Positions 44,268-52,077 of a DNA stretch of 64,000 nucleotides are shown piece by piece. Origin of the DNA: Planctomycetota bacterium (GTDB taxonomy: Bacteria > Planctomycetota > UBA1135 > GCA-002686595). The first letter of the stretch is position 1; each line of letters starts with the position of its first letter. Below the pieces are notes generated by a model. It ran no database searches and was not told where the DNA came from. It worked only from the letters and a program-made list of their open reading frames with translations. The translations under genes were made by a program, and so were the position numbers. The stretch is from NCBI GenBank assembly GCA_012960475.1, contig DUBE01000007.1, positions 62,001 to 126,000 of the forward strand. The letters run 5' to 3'.

Positions 44268-45624
44268 AGGAGGAGGACCAGGCTGGCCAGACAACCGCGA
44301 TTGCGCGGCCACGGACCAGGTTCCGGGGTACGAAACTCATGGGCTTGGGCGGCAGCGGCAACGCTCTGTCCTGCATGAACACATGTTGCTCGCCAAGATG
44401 GTCTCGGAAAAATACTTTGGAACCACCAACCTCGCCGGGCGCAAAGAGGGGATTTTCTCGGGAGCGCTGGTTGCCCCATAGCTCGCGGCCGTCGTCGAGC
44501 TTGTAGCCCAGCAGAGTCCAGTCCCTACCATCGGATGAGTCCTGGGTGTTGTCTCCAAGAGCCACATAGCAGTCATCGGGGATCTTCCAGGAGGTAACCT
44601 TCTGGTCATCGGTGTAGTAGATGTCGCGCGATATTGTGAGTTCATCAAACCGGGCTCCGCCGCCGCGGGTGATCAACTGGACGCCGCTGTGCGACATTTG
44701 GTGCCGAGCCACAGGGGGCACTTCGAGGCTGAAGAGCAACTCGCCATCAACGCGAACCTCCACCAGGTCATCGAGGTTCTGAAATTGGATTCTCAATTCG
44801 TCGCCGCCCAAGCTGAGAGGGCTATCGAGGGACAATTTGTCCTGGCCCCATTGACCCTTGGCGTCTGAAACCTGCACCTGCGCTGAAGATCCGTCCTCGG
44901 CTGCAGGGCCGGGGATTTCCAGTGCATAGGTATAAGGGCCATCGAGCAACTCCAGGCGCACCTGGGTGCATTCGGAACTTGCGCTCACGTTGGTTTCCAC
45001 TCGTAGGTCACCTACCTTGTTGCGGCCTGATCCTCCGGGCTTGGGCTTGACCGCATGGATCAGGTCGCCTTGATAACCATCGGTGTAGCGGTCCACCACT
45101 GCTGAGCGGGTGCGAGGAAAGCGTGCGCTGCCCGGGCCTTCTGCCACCAAGCCGTCTTCCCCTTCGGTCCATGTGCCCTTCTGTCTCCACGCGCCTTGGG
45201 TCTCCAGATGTTTGAAGTGCACATCCTGCAGGCGCTGCGGCCGGCGCAGTATGACCCAGGCTTCGGCCTCCGATTGTCGTGTCCAGAGGTCGCCATTCTC
45301 AATTTTGAGGTGTTCGCCGGGCATGCCCACCAGGCGCTTGATGAAGTTCTTGGCTGTGTCGAGGGGGTAGCGGAAGACGGCGATTTCCCACCGTCTTGGA
45401 TCCCGGAAGCGATAGCTGAGTTTGTCCACCACCACCCGGTCAAAGACTCCGCCTCCTTTTCCATCGTCCCACCCCATCAGCGTCGGCTGCATTGAGCCGG
45501 TGGGGATCTTGTAGGCCTCTAGTACGAAGTACTTGAAGAGCACGATCACGATTACCGATACCGCGATGGCCTCGATGTTCTCACGCCATGGTCGGCCGCT
45601 GCCTTTCTTCTTGTCCTTGGCCAC
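44236..45624 (-). CDS. lepB: Signal peptidase I with a large inserted domain
   Basis: This type I leader peptidase cleaves signal peptides at the membrane. A membrane anchor lies at residues about 17-35. The nucleophile is S44 in IPTGSMQPT, the general base K96 in FIKRLVGMPGE, and the box E motif GDN (357-359) with SSDGR lies near 363-367. Typical enzymes are 180-330 residues; this one is 462 because about 200 residues (about 130-345) sit between boxes D and E. The insert has beta-strands of the concanavalin/LamG-like kind, such as DELRIQFQNLDDLVEVRVDGELLF, and GARFDELTISRDI before the return to the peptidase fold. It follows lepA with 41 bases between them, as in the classical lepA-lepB pair. 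Confidence 0.9.
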   Translation of the reverse strand: MAKDKKKGSGRPWRENIEAIAVSVIVIVLFKYFVLEAYKIPTGSMQPTLMGWDDGKGGGVFDRVVVDKLSYRFRDPRRWEIAVFRYPLDTAKNFIKRLVGMPGEHLKIENGDLWTRQSEAEAWVILRRPQRLQDVHFKHLETQGAWRQKGTWTEGEDGLVAEGPGSARFPRTRSAVVDRYTDGYQGDLIHAVKPKPGGSGRNKVGDLRVETNVSASSECTQVRLELLDGPYTYALEIPGPAAEDGSSAQVQVSDAKGQWGQDKLSLDSPLSLGGDELRIQFQNLDDLVEVRVDGELLFSLEVPPVARHQMSHSGVQLITRGGGARFDELTISRDIYYTDDQKVTSWKIPDDCYVALGDNTQDSSDGRDWTLLGYKLDDGRELWGNQRSRENPLFAPGEVGGSKVFFRDHLGEQHVFMQDRALPLPPKPMSFVPRNLVRGRAIAVVWPAWSSSYGLSRFQWCR

Positions 45625-45665
45625 GGTGGATTTCAGGATGTCTTGGAGTCGTGAAGGGGTACGTG

Positions 45666-47465
45666 TTACTTGTCGTCGCTGCCAAGTACGCTCAGGAACG
45701 CTTTCTGTGGGATGTCCACATTACCGACTTGGCGCATCTTGCGCTTACCGGCTTTTTGCTTTTCGAGGAGTTTGCGCTTGCGGGAGATATCGCCTCCGTA
45801 GCACTTGGCTGTTACGTCCTTGCGCAGGGGTGCAATTGACTCGCGGGCCAGGATTCGTGAGCCCACGGCGGCTTGCAGGCGCACCTCAAAGAGGTGGCGC
45901 GGAATTTCCTTGCGCAGCTTCTTGATTACTGTTCGGCCACGTATGTCCGCGCGACTCTTGTGCACGATAGAGGAGAGCGCGTCCACTTCTTTGGCGTTGA
46001 CCAGGATCAGGAGTTTGACCAGGTCGTCGGCGAAATACCCCTGCAGGTCGTAGTTCATGGTTCCATAGCCACGGGTGGCGGACTTCAGTTTGTCGTAGAA
46101 GTCGTACATGATCTCGGCCAGGGGAATGTCGAAGACCAGTTGGACGCGTGTCGTGGACAAATAGTCCTGGCGTACATAGACACCTCGATGTTCTGTGGCG
46201 ATTGTCATCATCACGCCTACGTATTCCGCAGGGATGAGCATGGAGACGCGCACGATGGGCTCAAGTATCTCTTCGTACTGATCAGGATTGGGCAGGGCGC
46301 CGGGAGACAAGACCCACTCCTCTTCACCGCTCTTGCGTTTGATCTTGTAGGTTACCGATGGCGCGGTTTGGATCATGTCCAGGTCGTGCTCGCGCTCGAG
46401 GCGCTCCTGGATGATCTCCATGTGAAGCAGGCCGAGGAATCCGCAGCGGAAGCCAAATCCCAGGGCGTCCGAGGTGACTGGCTCGTAGGAGAACGAGCTG
46501 TCAGATAGGAGCAGGGTCTCCAGGGCCTCGCGCATCTCTTCAAACTCGCCTGGGTTCGTGGGGTAGAAATCCGCAAAGACCATGTGCTTGGGCTCGGCAT
46601 AGCCCGGCAGCATTCCTTGGGCGGGCTTGCCTTGCAGGGTCAGGGTGTCGCCGATGCGCAAGTCGCCCAGGGTCTTGATGTTGGAAATGAAGTAGCCGAC
46701 CTCGCCAGGGCCGAGAGCTTCGCAGGGGGTCATCTTTGGCCTGAAAGTGCCGATCTCCACCGCTTCGTAGACCTTACCAGAACCCATCATGAGGACCTTG
46801 TCCCGGCGATTGAGGGTGCCCTCCATCACTCGCAGGTAGACGATAACGCCGCGGTACTCGTTGTATACCGCGTCAAAGATCAGGGCCTGGAGTGGGGCGT
46901 TCGAATCCCCCGTGGGCGGGGGAATGCGATCGATGATCGAGTCGAGGACTTCGGTCACTCCCTCGCCGCTCTTGGCGGAAACACGTAGGGCGTCGGTGGC
47001 ATCAATGCCGAGAGAGTTCTCGATCTCTTCTGCCACTTCATCGGGGCGGGCGTGGGCCAGGTCGGTCTTGTTGAGGACCGGGATTACTTCCAGATCCGCT
47101 TCGATGGCCAGATAGGCGTTGGCCACGGTCTGGGCTTCCACCCCTTGAGAGGCATCCACCAACAGGATCGCCCCTTCGCAGGCCTGCATTGACTTTTCCA
47201 CTTCGTAGTTGAAGTCCACATGCCCCGGTGTGTCGATCATGTTGAGCAAGAAGTCGACCCCGTCCTTCTTGTGGGGGATGGTTACCGCGTGAGCCTTGAT
47301 GGTGATGCCGCGTTCGCGCTCCAGGTCCATGTCGTCGAGGAGTTGGGCCTTCATGTCGCGCTTCTTGACCGCACCGCTCTGCTCCAGCATGCGATCCGCA
47401 AGGGTGGACTTGCCGTGATCGATGTGGGCCACGATGGCAAAGTTGCGGATTTGCCCGGTATTCAT
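45666..47465 (-). CDS. lepA: Elongation factor 4
   Basis: This is a 599-residue translational GTPase that back-translocates or assists stalled ribosomes. G1 is AHIDHGKST, the effector region ERERGITIKA, G3 DTPGHVDF and G4 NKTD. The C-terminal LepA-specific part contains VDALSSIVHKSRADIRGR and DVTAKCYGGDISRKRKLLEKQKAGKRKM, as in all LepA. Its start overlaps the rdgB stop by 4 bases. lepB follows in the same direction. Confidence 0.98.
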   Translation of the reverse strand: MNTGQIRNFAIVAHIDHGKSTLADRMLEQSGAVKKRDMKAQLLDDMDLERERGITIKAHAVTIPHKKDGVDFLLNMIDTPGHVDFNYEVEKSMQACEGAILLVDASQGVEAQTVANAYLAIEADLEVIPVLNKTDLAHARPDEVAEEIENSLGIDATDALRVSAKSGEGVTEVLDSIIDRIPPPTGDSNAPLQALIFDAVYNEYRGVIVYLRVMEGTLNRRDKVLMMGSGKVYEAVEIGTFRPKMTPCEALGPGEVGYFISNIKTLGDLRIGDTLTLQGKPAQGMLPGYAEPKHMVFADFYPTNPGEFEEMREALETLLLSDSSFSYEPVTSDALGFGFRCGFLGLLHMEIIQERLEREHDLDMIQTAPSVTYKIKRKSGEEEWVLSPGALPNPDQYEEILEPIVRVSMLIPAEYVGVMMTIATEHRGVYVRQDYLSTTRVQLVFDIPLAEIMYDFYDKLKSATRGYGTMNYDLQGYFADDLVKLLILVNAKEVDALSSIVHKSRADIRGRTVIKKLRKEIPRHLFEVRLQAAVGSRILARESIAPLRKDVTAKCYGGDISRKRKLLEKQKAGKRKMRQVGNVDIPQKAFLSVLGSDDK

Positions 47466-48082
47466 GGGGACCGCTCCAAGATCGCAAAGAGCTCGTGCCC
47501 GAGGGCACGCAGGGCGCGGCCCCGATGGCTGACAGCAGATTTTTCCGTCGAGGTCAAGCTGGCGAAGCAGCGGTTGGTCTGTACAAGGTTGGGTTCAGTG
47601 AACTGAAACAATGGGTCGTAGCCGAAGCCTCCCTCTCCTTCCGGTTGATTCAGGATGCGGCCTTCCGTGCGGCCCTCAAGCACAGTCTCGATCTCGCCAT
47701 TCGGGCGCGCCAGGGCCAGGGCGCAAACGAAGGCCGCGTTGCGCTTGTCATCGGGTACCTGTGCCAGTTCTTTCAAGAGTTTGTGGTTGTTGCCCTGGTC
47801 GTCTCCATGGGTTCCGCCATAGCGGGCACTGTGGATGCCTGGCGCACCACCAAGCGCATCGACGCAGAGACCCGAGTCGTCGGCCAAAGACCAGCGGCCT
47901 GTATGCAGGGCAGCGCTGCTCGCTTTCTTGGCCGCGTTTTCTCCAAAGGTTGTGCCATCCTCGATCACCTCGGGCAGTCCACCTACTTCATCTGGCGTAA
48001 ACACGGTCACGGGAAGTTCAGACAACATGTCCCGCAGTTCCTGTGCCTTGTGGGTATTACCCGTGGCGAGGAGGAGTTCCAC
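47462..48082 (-). CDS. rdgB: XTP/dITP diphosphatase (RdgB/HAM1)
   Basis: This 206-residue Maf/HAM1-type NTP pyrophosphatase removes non-canonical purine nucleotides (XTP, ITP, dITP). Motifs: LATGNTHKAQEL at the N-terminus (substrate loop), GTTFGENAAKKA, LADDSGLCVDALGGAPGIHSARYGG (metal and base), EGEGGFGYDPLF, and SHRGRALRAL at the end. It lies 2 bases after rph and overlaps lepA by 4 bases. The rph-rdgB order is a widely conserved pair. Confidence 0.96.
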   Translation of the reverse strand: MELLLATGNTHKAQELRDMLSELPVTVFTPDEVGGLPEVIEDGTTFGENAAKKASSAALHTGRWSLADDSGLCVDALGGAPGIHSARYGGTHGDDQGNNHKLLKELAQVPDDKRNAAFVCALALARPNGEIETVLEGRTEGRILNQPEGEGGFGYDPLFQFTEPNLVQTNRCFASLTSTEKSAVSHRGRALRALGHELFAILERSP

Positions 48083-48084
48083 TA

Positions 48085-48804
48085 CTAGGCTCCTTCCAAC
48101 GCAGCTTTCTGGGCCTCGAAAATCTGGCGAATACCCTCCTCGCCCATGCCCAACATGTCATCGAGCTGACTGCGGTTGAAGGGTGCTCCCTCAGCAGAAC
48201 CCTGCACTTCGATGTAGGTGCCTCTGCCGGTCATGACCAGATTCATGTCCGTGTCCGCTTGACTGTCCTCCACATAATCCAGATCGCAGAGGGGTTCACC
48301 TGCCACAACGCCAACGCTGACCGCGCCCAGTTGGTCCATCAAGGGCCAGTCGCCGAGCTGCCGCTTGTCCTTCATCCATGAAAAGGCATCGTGCAGGGCG
48401 ATCCAAGCGCCGCTGATGGCGGTTGTGCGGGTGCCTCCGTCGGCTTGCAGCACATCGCAGTCGACCCAGATGGTCTTCTCAGGCATGCGTTTGAGATCTA
48501 TCACCGCGCGCAGGGAGCGACCGATCAGGCGCTGAATCTCGACGGAACGACCGTCCACTTTTCCCGCCCGGTCACGGGCCTTGCGGCCCTCTGTGGATGA
48601 GGGCAGCATGGCGTACTCGGCGGTCAACCAACCTTGCCCCTTGCCTCGCATGAAGTGCGGCACTGTGTCGGTGATCGTGGCCGTGCACAGCACCCGGGTG
48701 CGTCCGAAACAGGCAAGCACCGACCCCTGGGCGTGTTCGGTGAAGTGGCGTTCGAAGTGCAAATCGCGCAGGGCCGATTGTTCGCGTCCGTCGTGGCGTG
48801 TCAT
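48085..48804 (-). CDS. rph: Ribonuclease PH
   Basis: This phosphorolytic 3'-5' exoribonuclease trims tRNA 3' ends. It has the family start (R-x-x-x-x-L-R-D-L-H-F-E-R-H-F-T-E-H-A-Q-G-S), GWLTAEYAMLPSST, RSVEIQRLIGRSLRAV and the phosphate-binding DVLQADGGTRT region. The ATG at 48804 gives 239 residues, the usual length; the ATG at 48840 adds 12 unconserved residues. It follows birA by 84 bases and precedes rdgB by 2. Confidence 0.95.
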   Translation of the reverse strand: MTRHDGREQSALRDLHFERHFTEHAQGSVLACFGRTRVLCTATITDTVPHFMRGKGQGWLTAEYAMLPSSTEGRKARDRAGKVDGRSVEIQRLIGRSLRAVIDLKRMPEKTIWVDCDVLQADGGTRTTAISGAWIALHDAFSWMKDKRQLGDWPLMDQLGAVSVGVVAGEPLCDLDYVEDSQADTDMNLVMTGRGTYIEVQGSAEGAPFNRSQLDDMLGMGEEGIRQIFEAQKAALEGA

Positions 48805-48888
48805 GTATGGGTTCGGGGTTGATTCCGGGCGCAAGATCATATCCGCAAGACGCCTCTCAGCAGCATCGATTGCCGCTTTTGAGCAGAA

Positions 48889-49647
48889 TCACCGTATGTG
48901 CAGAGCACTGATGTGGGCCGCCACGAGACGGGTCACGACTCCCGGTGCCGTTTCAAGGCACAGGGCTGGCTCTGGGTCAAGATCGAACTCAAATTCAAGC
49001 TTCAGCAACCGGCCTCGGTGCACCTGATTGCCAGAGTGTACTTCGACCCTTGCCCCGGCCAATTGGCTGGCGGTGAGGAAGTCCTCTCCAAGACTTGATG
49101 GAGTCTTTGCTGCCTGTTCCAGCCGTTGGTCCAGGGCCTTGATCAAGTGGTCTTCCGCCTCGGCCAGGCAGGAGTCGATTCCCTCTTGCGCCAGACTCGT
49201 GACTTCGCGTTCTTGCTGCAGATCTGCGGGGAAGCTCTCTTGTCCGACATTCAAGCCGATACCGATTACATACCCCGGTCGGGAGGGCTCAAGTCCGCGG
49301 GTTTCTATCAGAACCCCGGCAAGTTTCTTGTCACCCACCATCAGATCGTTGGGCCATTTGAGAAGACATCTATCGAGACCTGACAATTGCGCACAGTCCA
49401 ATGCTGCAAGCCCCCCTGCAAGCGTCAGGCAGACTGCATTGATCGCTTGCTTCGGACGCCAGATCATGGAGAGGTAGAGTCCTCCCGCGGGTGCACTCCA
49501 CCAGACGCTGCCCTGGCGCCCGCGACCCTGGCTTTGCTCCTTGGCGATCAGCACATCCCCATGTTGCCCGGTGCCCTTGCCAAGGGCACAGAGAGCGCGC
49601 TCGTTAGTGGAGTCGCAGGTCTCGTATCGTCCGATGCGGTGATTCAT
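48889..49647 (-). CDS. birA: Biotin-[acetyl-CoA-carboxylase] ligase
   Basis: BirA activates biotin with ATP and attaches it to carboxylase carrier proteins. Features are the CDSTNERA motif, the biotinyl-AMP loop QSQGRGRQGSVWWS, GGLYLSMIWRP, KWPNDLMVGDKKLAGVLIET and the GIGLNV segment. A small C-terminal SH3-like domain closes the protein. The DNA-binding N-terminal domain of E. coli BirA is missing (252 residues), so it is a monofunctional ligase. It starts the minus-strand run and is divergent from the secreted phosphodiesterase gene. Confidence 0.93.
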   Translation of the reverse strand: MNHRIGRYETCDSTNERALCALGKGTGQHGDVLIAKEQSQGRGRQGSVWWSAPAGGLYLSMIWRPKQAINAVCLTLAGGLAALDCAQLSGLDRCLLKWPNDLMVGDKKLAGVLIETRGLEPSRPGYVIGIGLNVGQESFPADLQQEREVTSLAQEGIDSCLAEAEDHLIKALDQRLEQAAKTPSSLGEDFLTASQLAGARVEVHSGNQVHRGRLLKLEFEFDLDPEPALCLETAPGVVTRLVAAHISALHIR

Positions 49648-49760
49648 AGTGAGGCGGCGGAGGGATCATAGCGGGGTGAGGGGCTGGGTCATGGCTCCGA
49701 TGCTGCGGCATGGGCGATCTGGCAACGGGAATCCCAGGACCGTGGTACGATCGAAACCCA

Positions 49761-52004
49761 GTGATCACTCCCTCTTCCCTGGCCTTGGCTGTCGGTTTCT
49801 GTGCAGTGCCTGTCTTTGCCCAGAACCCAGGACCCAAGCATGTCTTGATGATCGGCATCGATGGCGTCCGTTCCGATGCTGTGCGGGCCGCTTTCACCCC
49901 TGCCTTGGATGGGCTTGTGGCCCAGGGAGCCGTGACCTGGGACGCCGTTGCTGGTGGCGGCATCATGCCCGCTGATCCGACTCGGCAGGCTACCTCCAGT
50001 GGTCCAGGGTGGTCGAGCATCCTGACCGGCGTGTGGGTTGATCGGCATGGCGTGGCGTCCAACGGTGGATTCTCCAGTGGCAATTTCAATGCCTATCCCC
50101 ACTTCTTCGCCCGTGTGCGTAATACCTTTCCTGCAGCGGTTCTGTCGTCCATAGTGCAGTGGCATCCGATCAATGACTCCCTATTGGCACCCTATCCGGG
50201 GCTTGCGGACTTCTTGATCAACACCGCGGGTTCGGGCCAGGCTGTACGCAACGCCGTGGTCACTCACTTGCAGAATGAGGATCCTCATGCGCTTTTTGTG
50301 CACTTTGACGATGTGGATCACGCGGGACATGCTTCTGGCTACAGCCCGCAAAACTCCGCCTACATCAGCGCAATCGAAGACACCGACGCACACATCGGCG
50401 CTGTACTTGCTGCACTGCAGGCACGGCCCAGCTATGCCAGCGAAGACTGGCAGATCATCGTGACCACCGACCATGGGGGCCTGCACACCAGCCATGGGGG
50501 ACACAGTCCCCACGAGCGGCGTATCTGGATGATCGTTCAGGGGGGTGCAGCTGTTCCCGGCGTCTACACCCCGGGCCCCGGCCATACAGCAGCCACGCGT
50601 ACGGCGTTGGATCACTTGGGCGTGCCATTTGATCCCAGCTGGAATCTGGCTGATGCGATTCCCTTTGTGGTTCCGCAGCAAGCCGCGAGCAGGCCTCATC
50701 CATTGCCGGACGAGGAGCACTGCAGTCATTCTGGGCTACTCGATTGGGTTGGGGCCGTGAATGCCGTGTCCTACGATGTATTCCTTGCTGAGCACCCTCT
50801 TCTGAGCGCAGGGGACTTGTTGGGCAGTACAAGCGCCACGACCATCGATCCTGGTCAACTGGATCAATACACCACCTATTATTGGCGAGTGGATTCGGTC
50901 ACGCCTCTGACAACTCATCAGGGGCCTGTTTGGAGTTTCACCACCACGGGCGAGATGTTGGATGGCCTGGTTGTGCACCTGAATCTGCAAGGAGACGCAA
51001 TCGATGAATCTGGCCATGGCAATGGAGGCACTCTTGTCGGCAATCCCTTCTACACCCTGGGACGGGTGGGCCTCGGCCTGGACTTGGACGGCAACGGAGA
51101 TTTTGTTTCTTTGGGCAACCCTGCAGACTTGGACTTCGGCGCGCAAACCGATTTCAGCGTGTCCTTGTGGGTGCGCACCAACGGTTGGCCCAGCGACCCT
51201 TCCTTCCTGGCCAACAAGAATTGGAATAGCGGCGGGAATGTGGGCTGGTTGATTGCTGGCGATTATGATGGAGGCCATTGGCAGTGGAATCTGCGCGGTG
51301 CGGCGGCCAGTCGATTGGACTTCGACCTGGTGGCCTACATTGGGGATGGGGCCTGGCACCATATGGCAGTGACCCATGACCGTGACGGGCTGGCTTTGTT
51401 CTACGCGGACGGCGAATGTCTCGGTGGGATTCCGATTCTGGGTCAGGGCGATCTGGACGCCGGGCTTGCCACGGCCCTCGGACAGGATGGAACCCTCACC
51501 TATTCTTCAGACGCCCCTTGCGTTTTTGATGAGTTGCGCATCTACCGCCGAGTGCTTGGGACCCACGAGGTCGAGGCCCTTGCTCAAGCTAATCAACCCG
51601 AACCCTTTGGCACGCGTTATTGCACTCCCTTGTCCAATAGCACGGGGGATGTGGCCCGCATAATTGCCCTGGGCAGTCCCCAAGTTGCGAATGGCAACTT
51701 GATCTTTGCTGCCACCGGCATGCCCGCCACCCAACCGGGGTTGTTTTTCTTTGGACCTGCCACTGCAAATGCGATCTTCGGCCACGGTATCCGTTGCGTG
51801 GGGGGCAGCCTGAAACGGTTCTTGCCCCCGACCTTTGCCAACAGCGTTGGGACAGGCCTCTACACAGTGGACTTCTCCATGGCGCCAGCTGCGACCGAGA
51901 TTCTTGCGGGCTCCACGCTGCACTTTCAATTGTGGTATCGGGATCCTGCGGCCGGACCGCCGGGCTACAACGGCAGCGACGCGGTGACGATTACCTTCCA
52001 GTGA
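49761..52004 (+). CDS. Secreted type I phosphodiesterase with LamG and lineage-type C-terminal domains
   Basis: The GTG start gives a signal peptide (VITPSSLALAVGFCAVPVFAQ). Residues about 25-300 are an alkaline-phosphatase-superfamily (type I phosphodiesterase/nucleotide pyrophosphatase) domain: MIGIDGVRSDA (metal Asp), GPGWSSILTG (nucleophile region, Ser at the usual Thr/Ser site), FDDVDHAGH (metal Asp/His) and TTDHGG. A short Fn3-like stretch follows (YDVFLAEHP to YYWRVDSV), then a LamG domain (about 410-600: HLNLQGDAIDESGHGN, WHHMAVTHD). The last about 130 residues, starting YCTPLSNSTGD and ending in NGSDAVTITF, recur on the secreted protein at 14903-16375. An ATG at 49710 is in frame but spoils the signal. 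Confidence 0.82.
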   Translation: MITPSSLALAVGFCAVPVFAQNPGPKHVLMIGIDGVRSDAVRAAFTPALDGLVAQGAVTWDAVAGGGIMPADPTRQATSSGPGWSSILTGVWVDRHGVASNGGFSSGNFNAYPHFFARVRNTFPAAVLSSIVQWHPINDSLLAPYPGLADFLINTAGSGQAVRNAVVTHLQNEDPHALFVHFDDVDHAGHASGYSPQNSAYISAIEDTDAHIGAVLAALQARPSYASEDWQIIVTTDHGGLHTSHGGHSPHERRIWMIVQGGAAVPGVYTPGPGHTAATRTALDHLGVPFDPSWNLADAIPFVVPQQAASRPHPLPDEEHCSHSGLLDWVGAVNAVSYDVFLAEHPLLSAGDLLGSTSATTIDPGQLDQYTTYYWRVDSVTPLTTHQGPVWSFTTTGEMLDGLVVHLNLQGDAIDESGHGNGGTLVGNPFYTLGRVGLGLDLDGNGDFVSLGNPADLDFGAQTDFSVSLWVRTNGWPSDPSFLANKNWNSGGNVGWLIAGDYDGGHWQWNLRGAAASRLDFDLVAYIGDGAWHHMAVTHDRDGLALFYADGECLGGIPILGQGDLDAGLATALGQDGTLTYSSDAPCVFDELRIYRRVLGTHEVEALAQANQPEPFGTRYCTPLSNSTGDVARIIALGSPQVANGNLIFAATGMPATQPGLFFFGPATANAIFGHGIRCVGGSLKRFLPPTFANSVGTGLYTVDFSMAPAATEILAGSTLHFQLWYRDPAAGPPGYNGSDAVTITFQ

Positions 52005-52077
52005 TGGGCCTAGGCCCCTCTTGCCGGGGATCGTTGCAGGGCATCAGGCCCAGGACGGGCGCTAGACTGCTCACACT

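Noticed and set aside
52006..52017. Palindrome GGGCCTAGGCCC just after the phosphodiesterase stop
   Set aside because: A loop of two bases and five-base arms cannot form a stable hairpin, and a 12-base GC palindrome is expected occasionally in GC-rich DNA.
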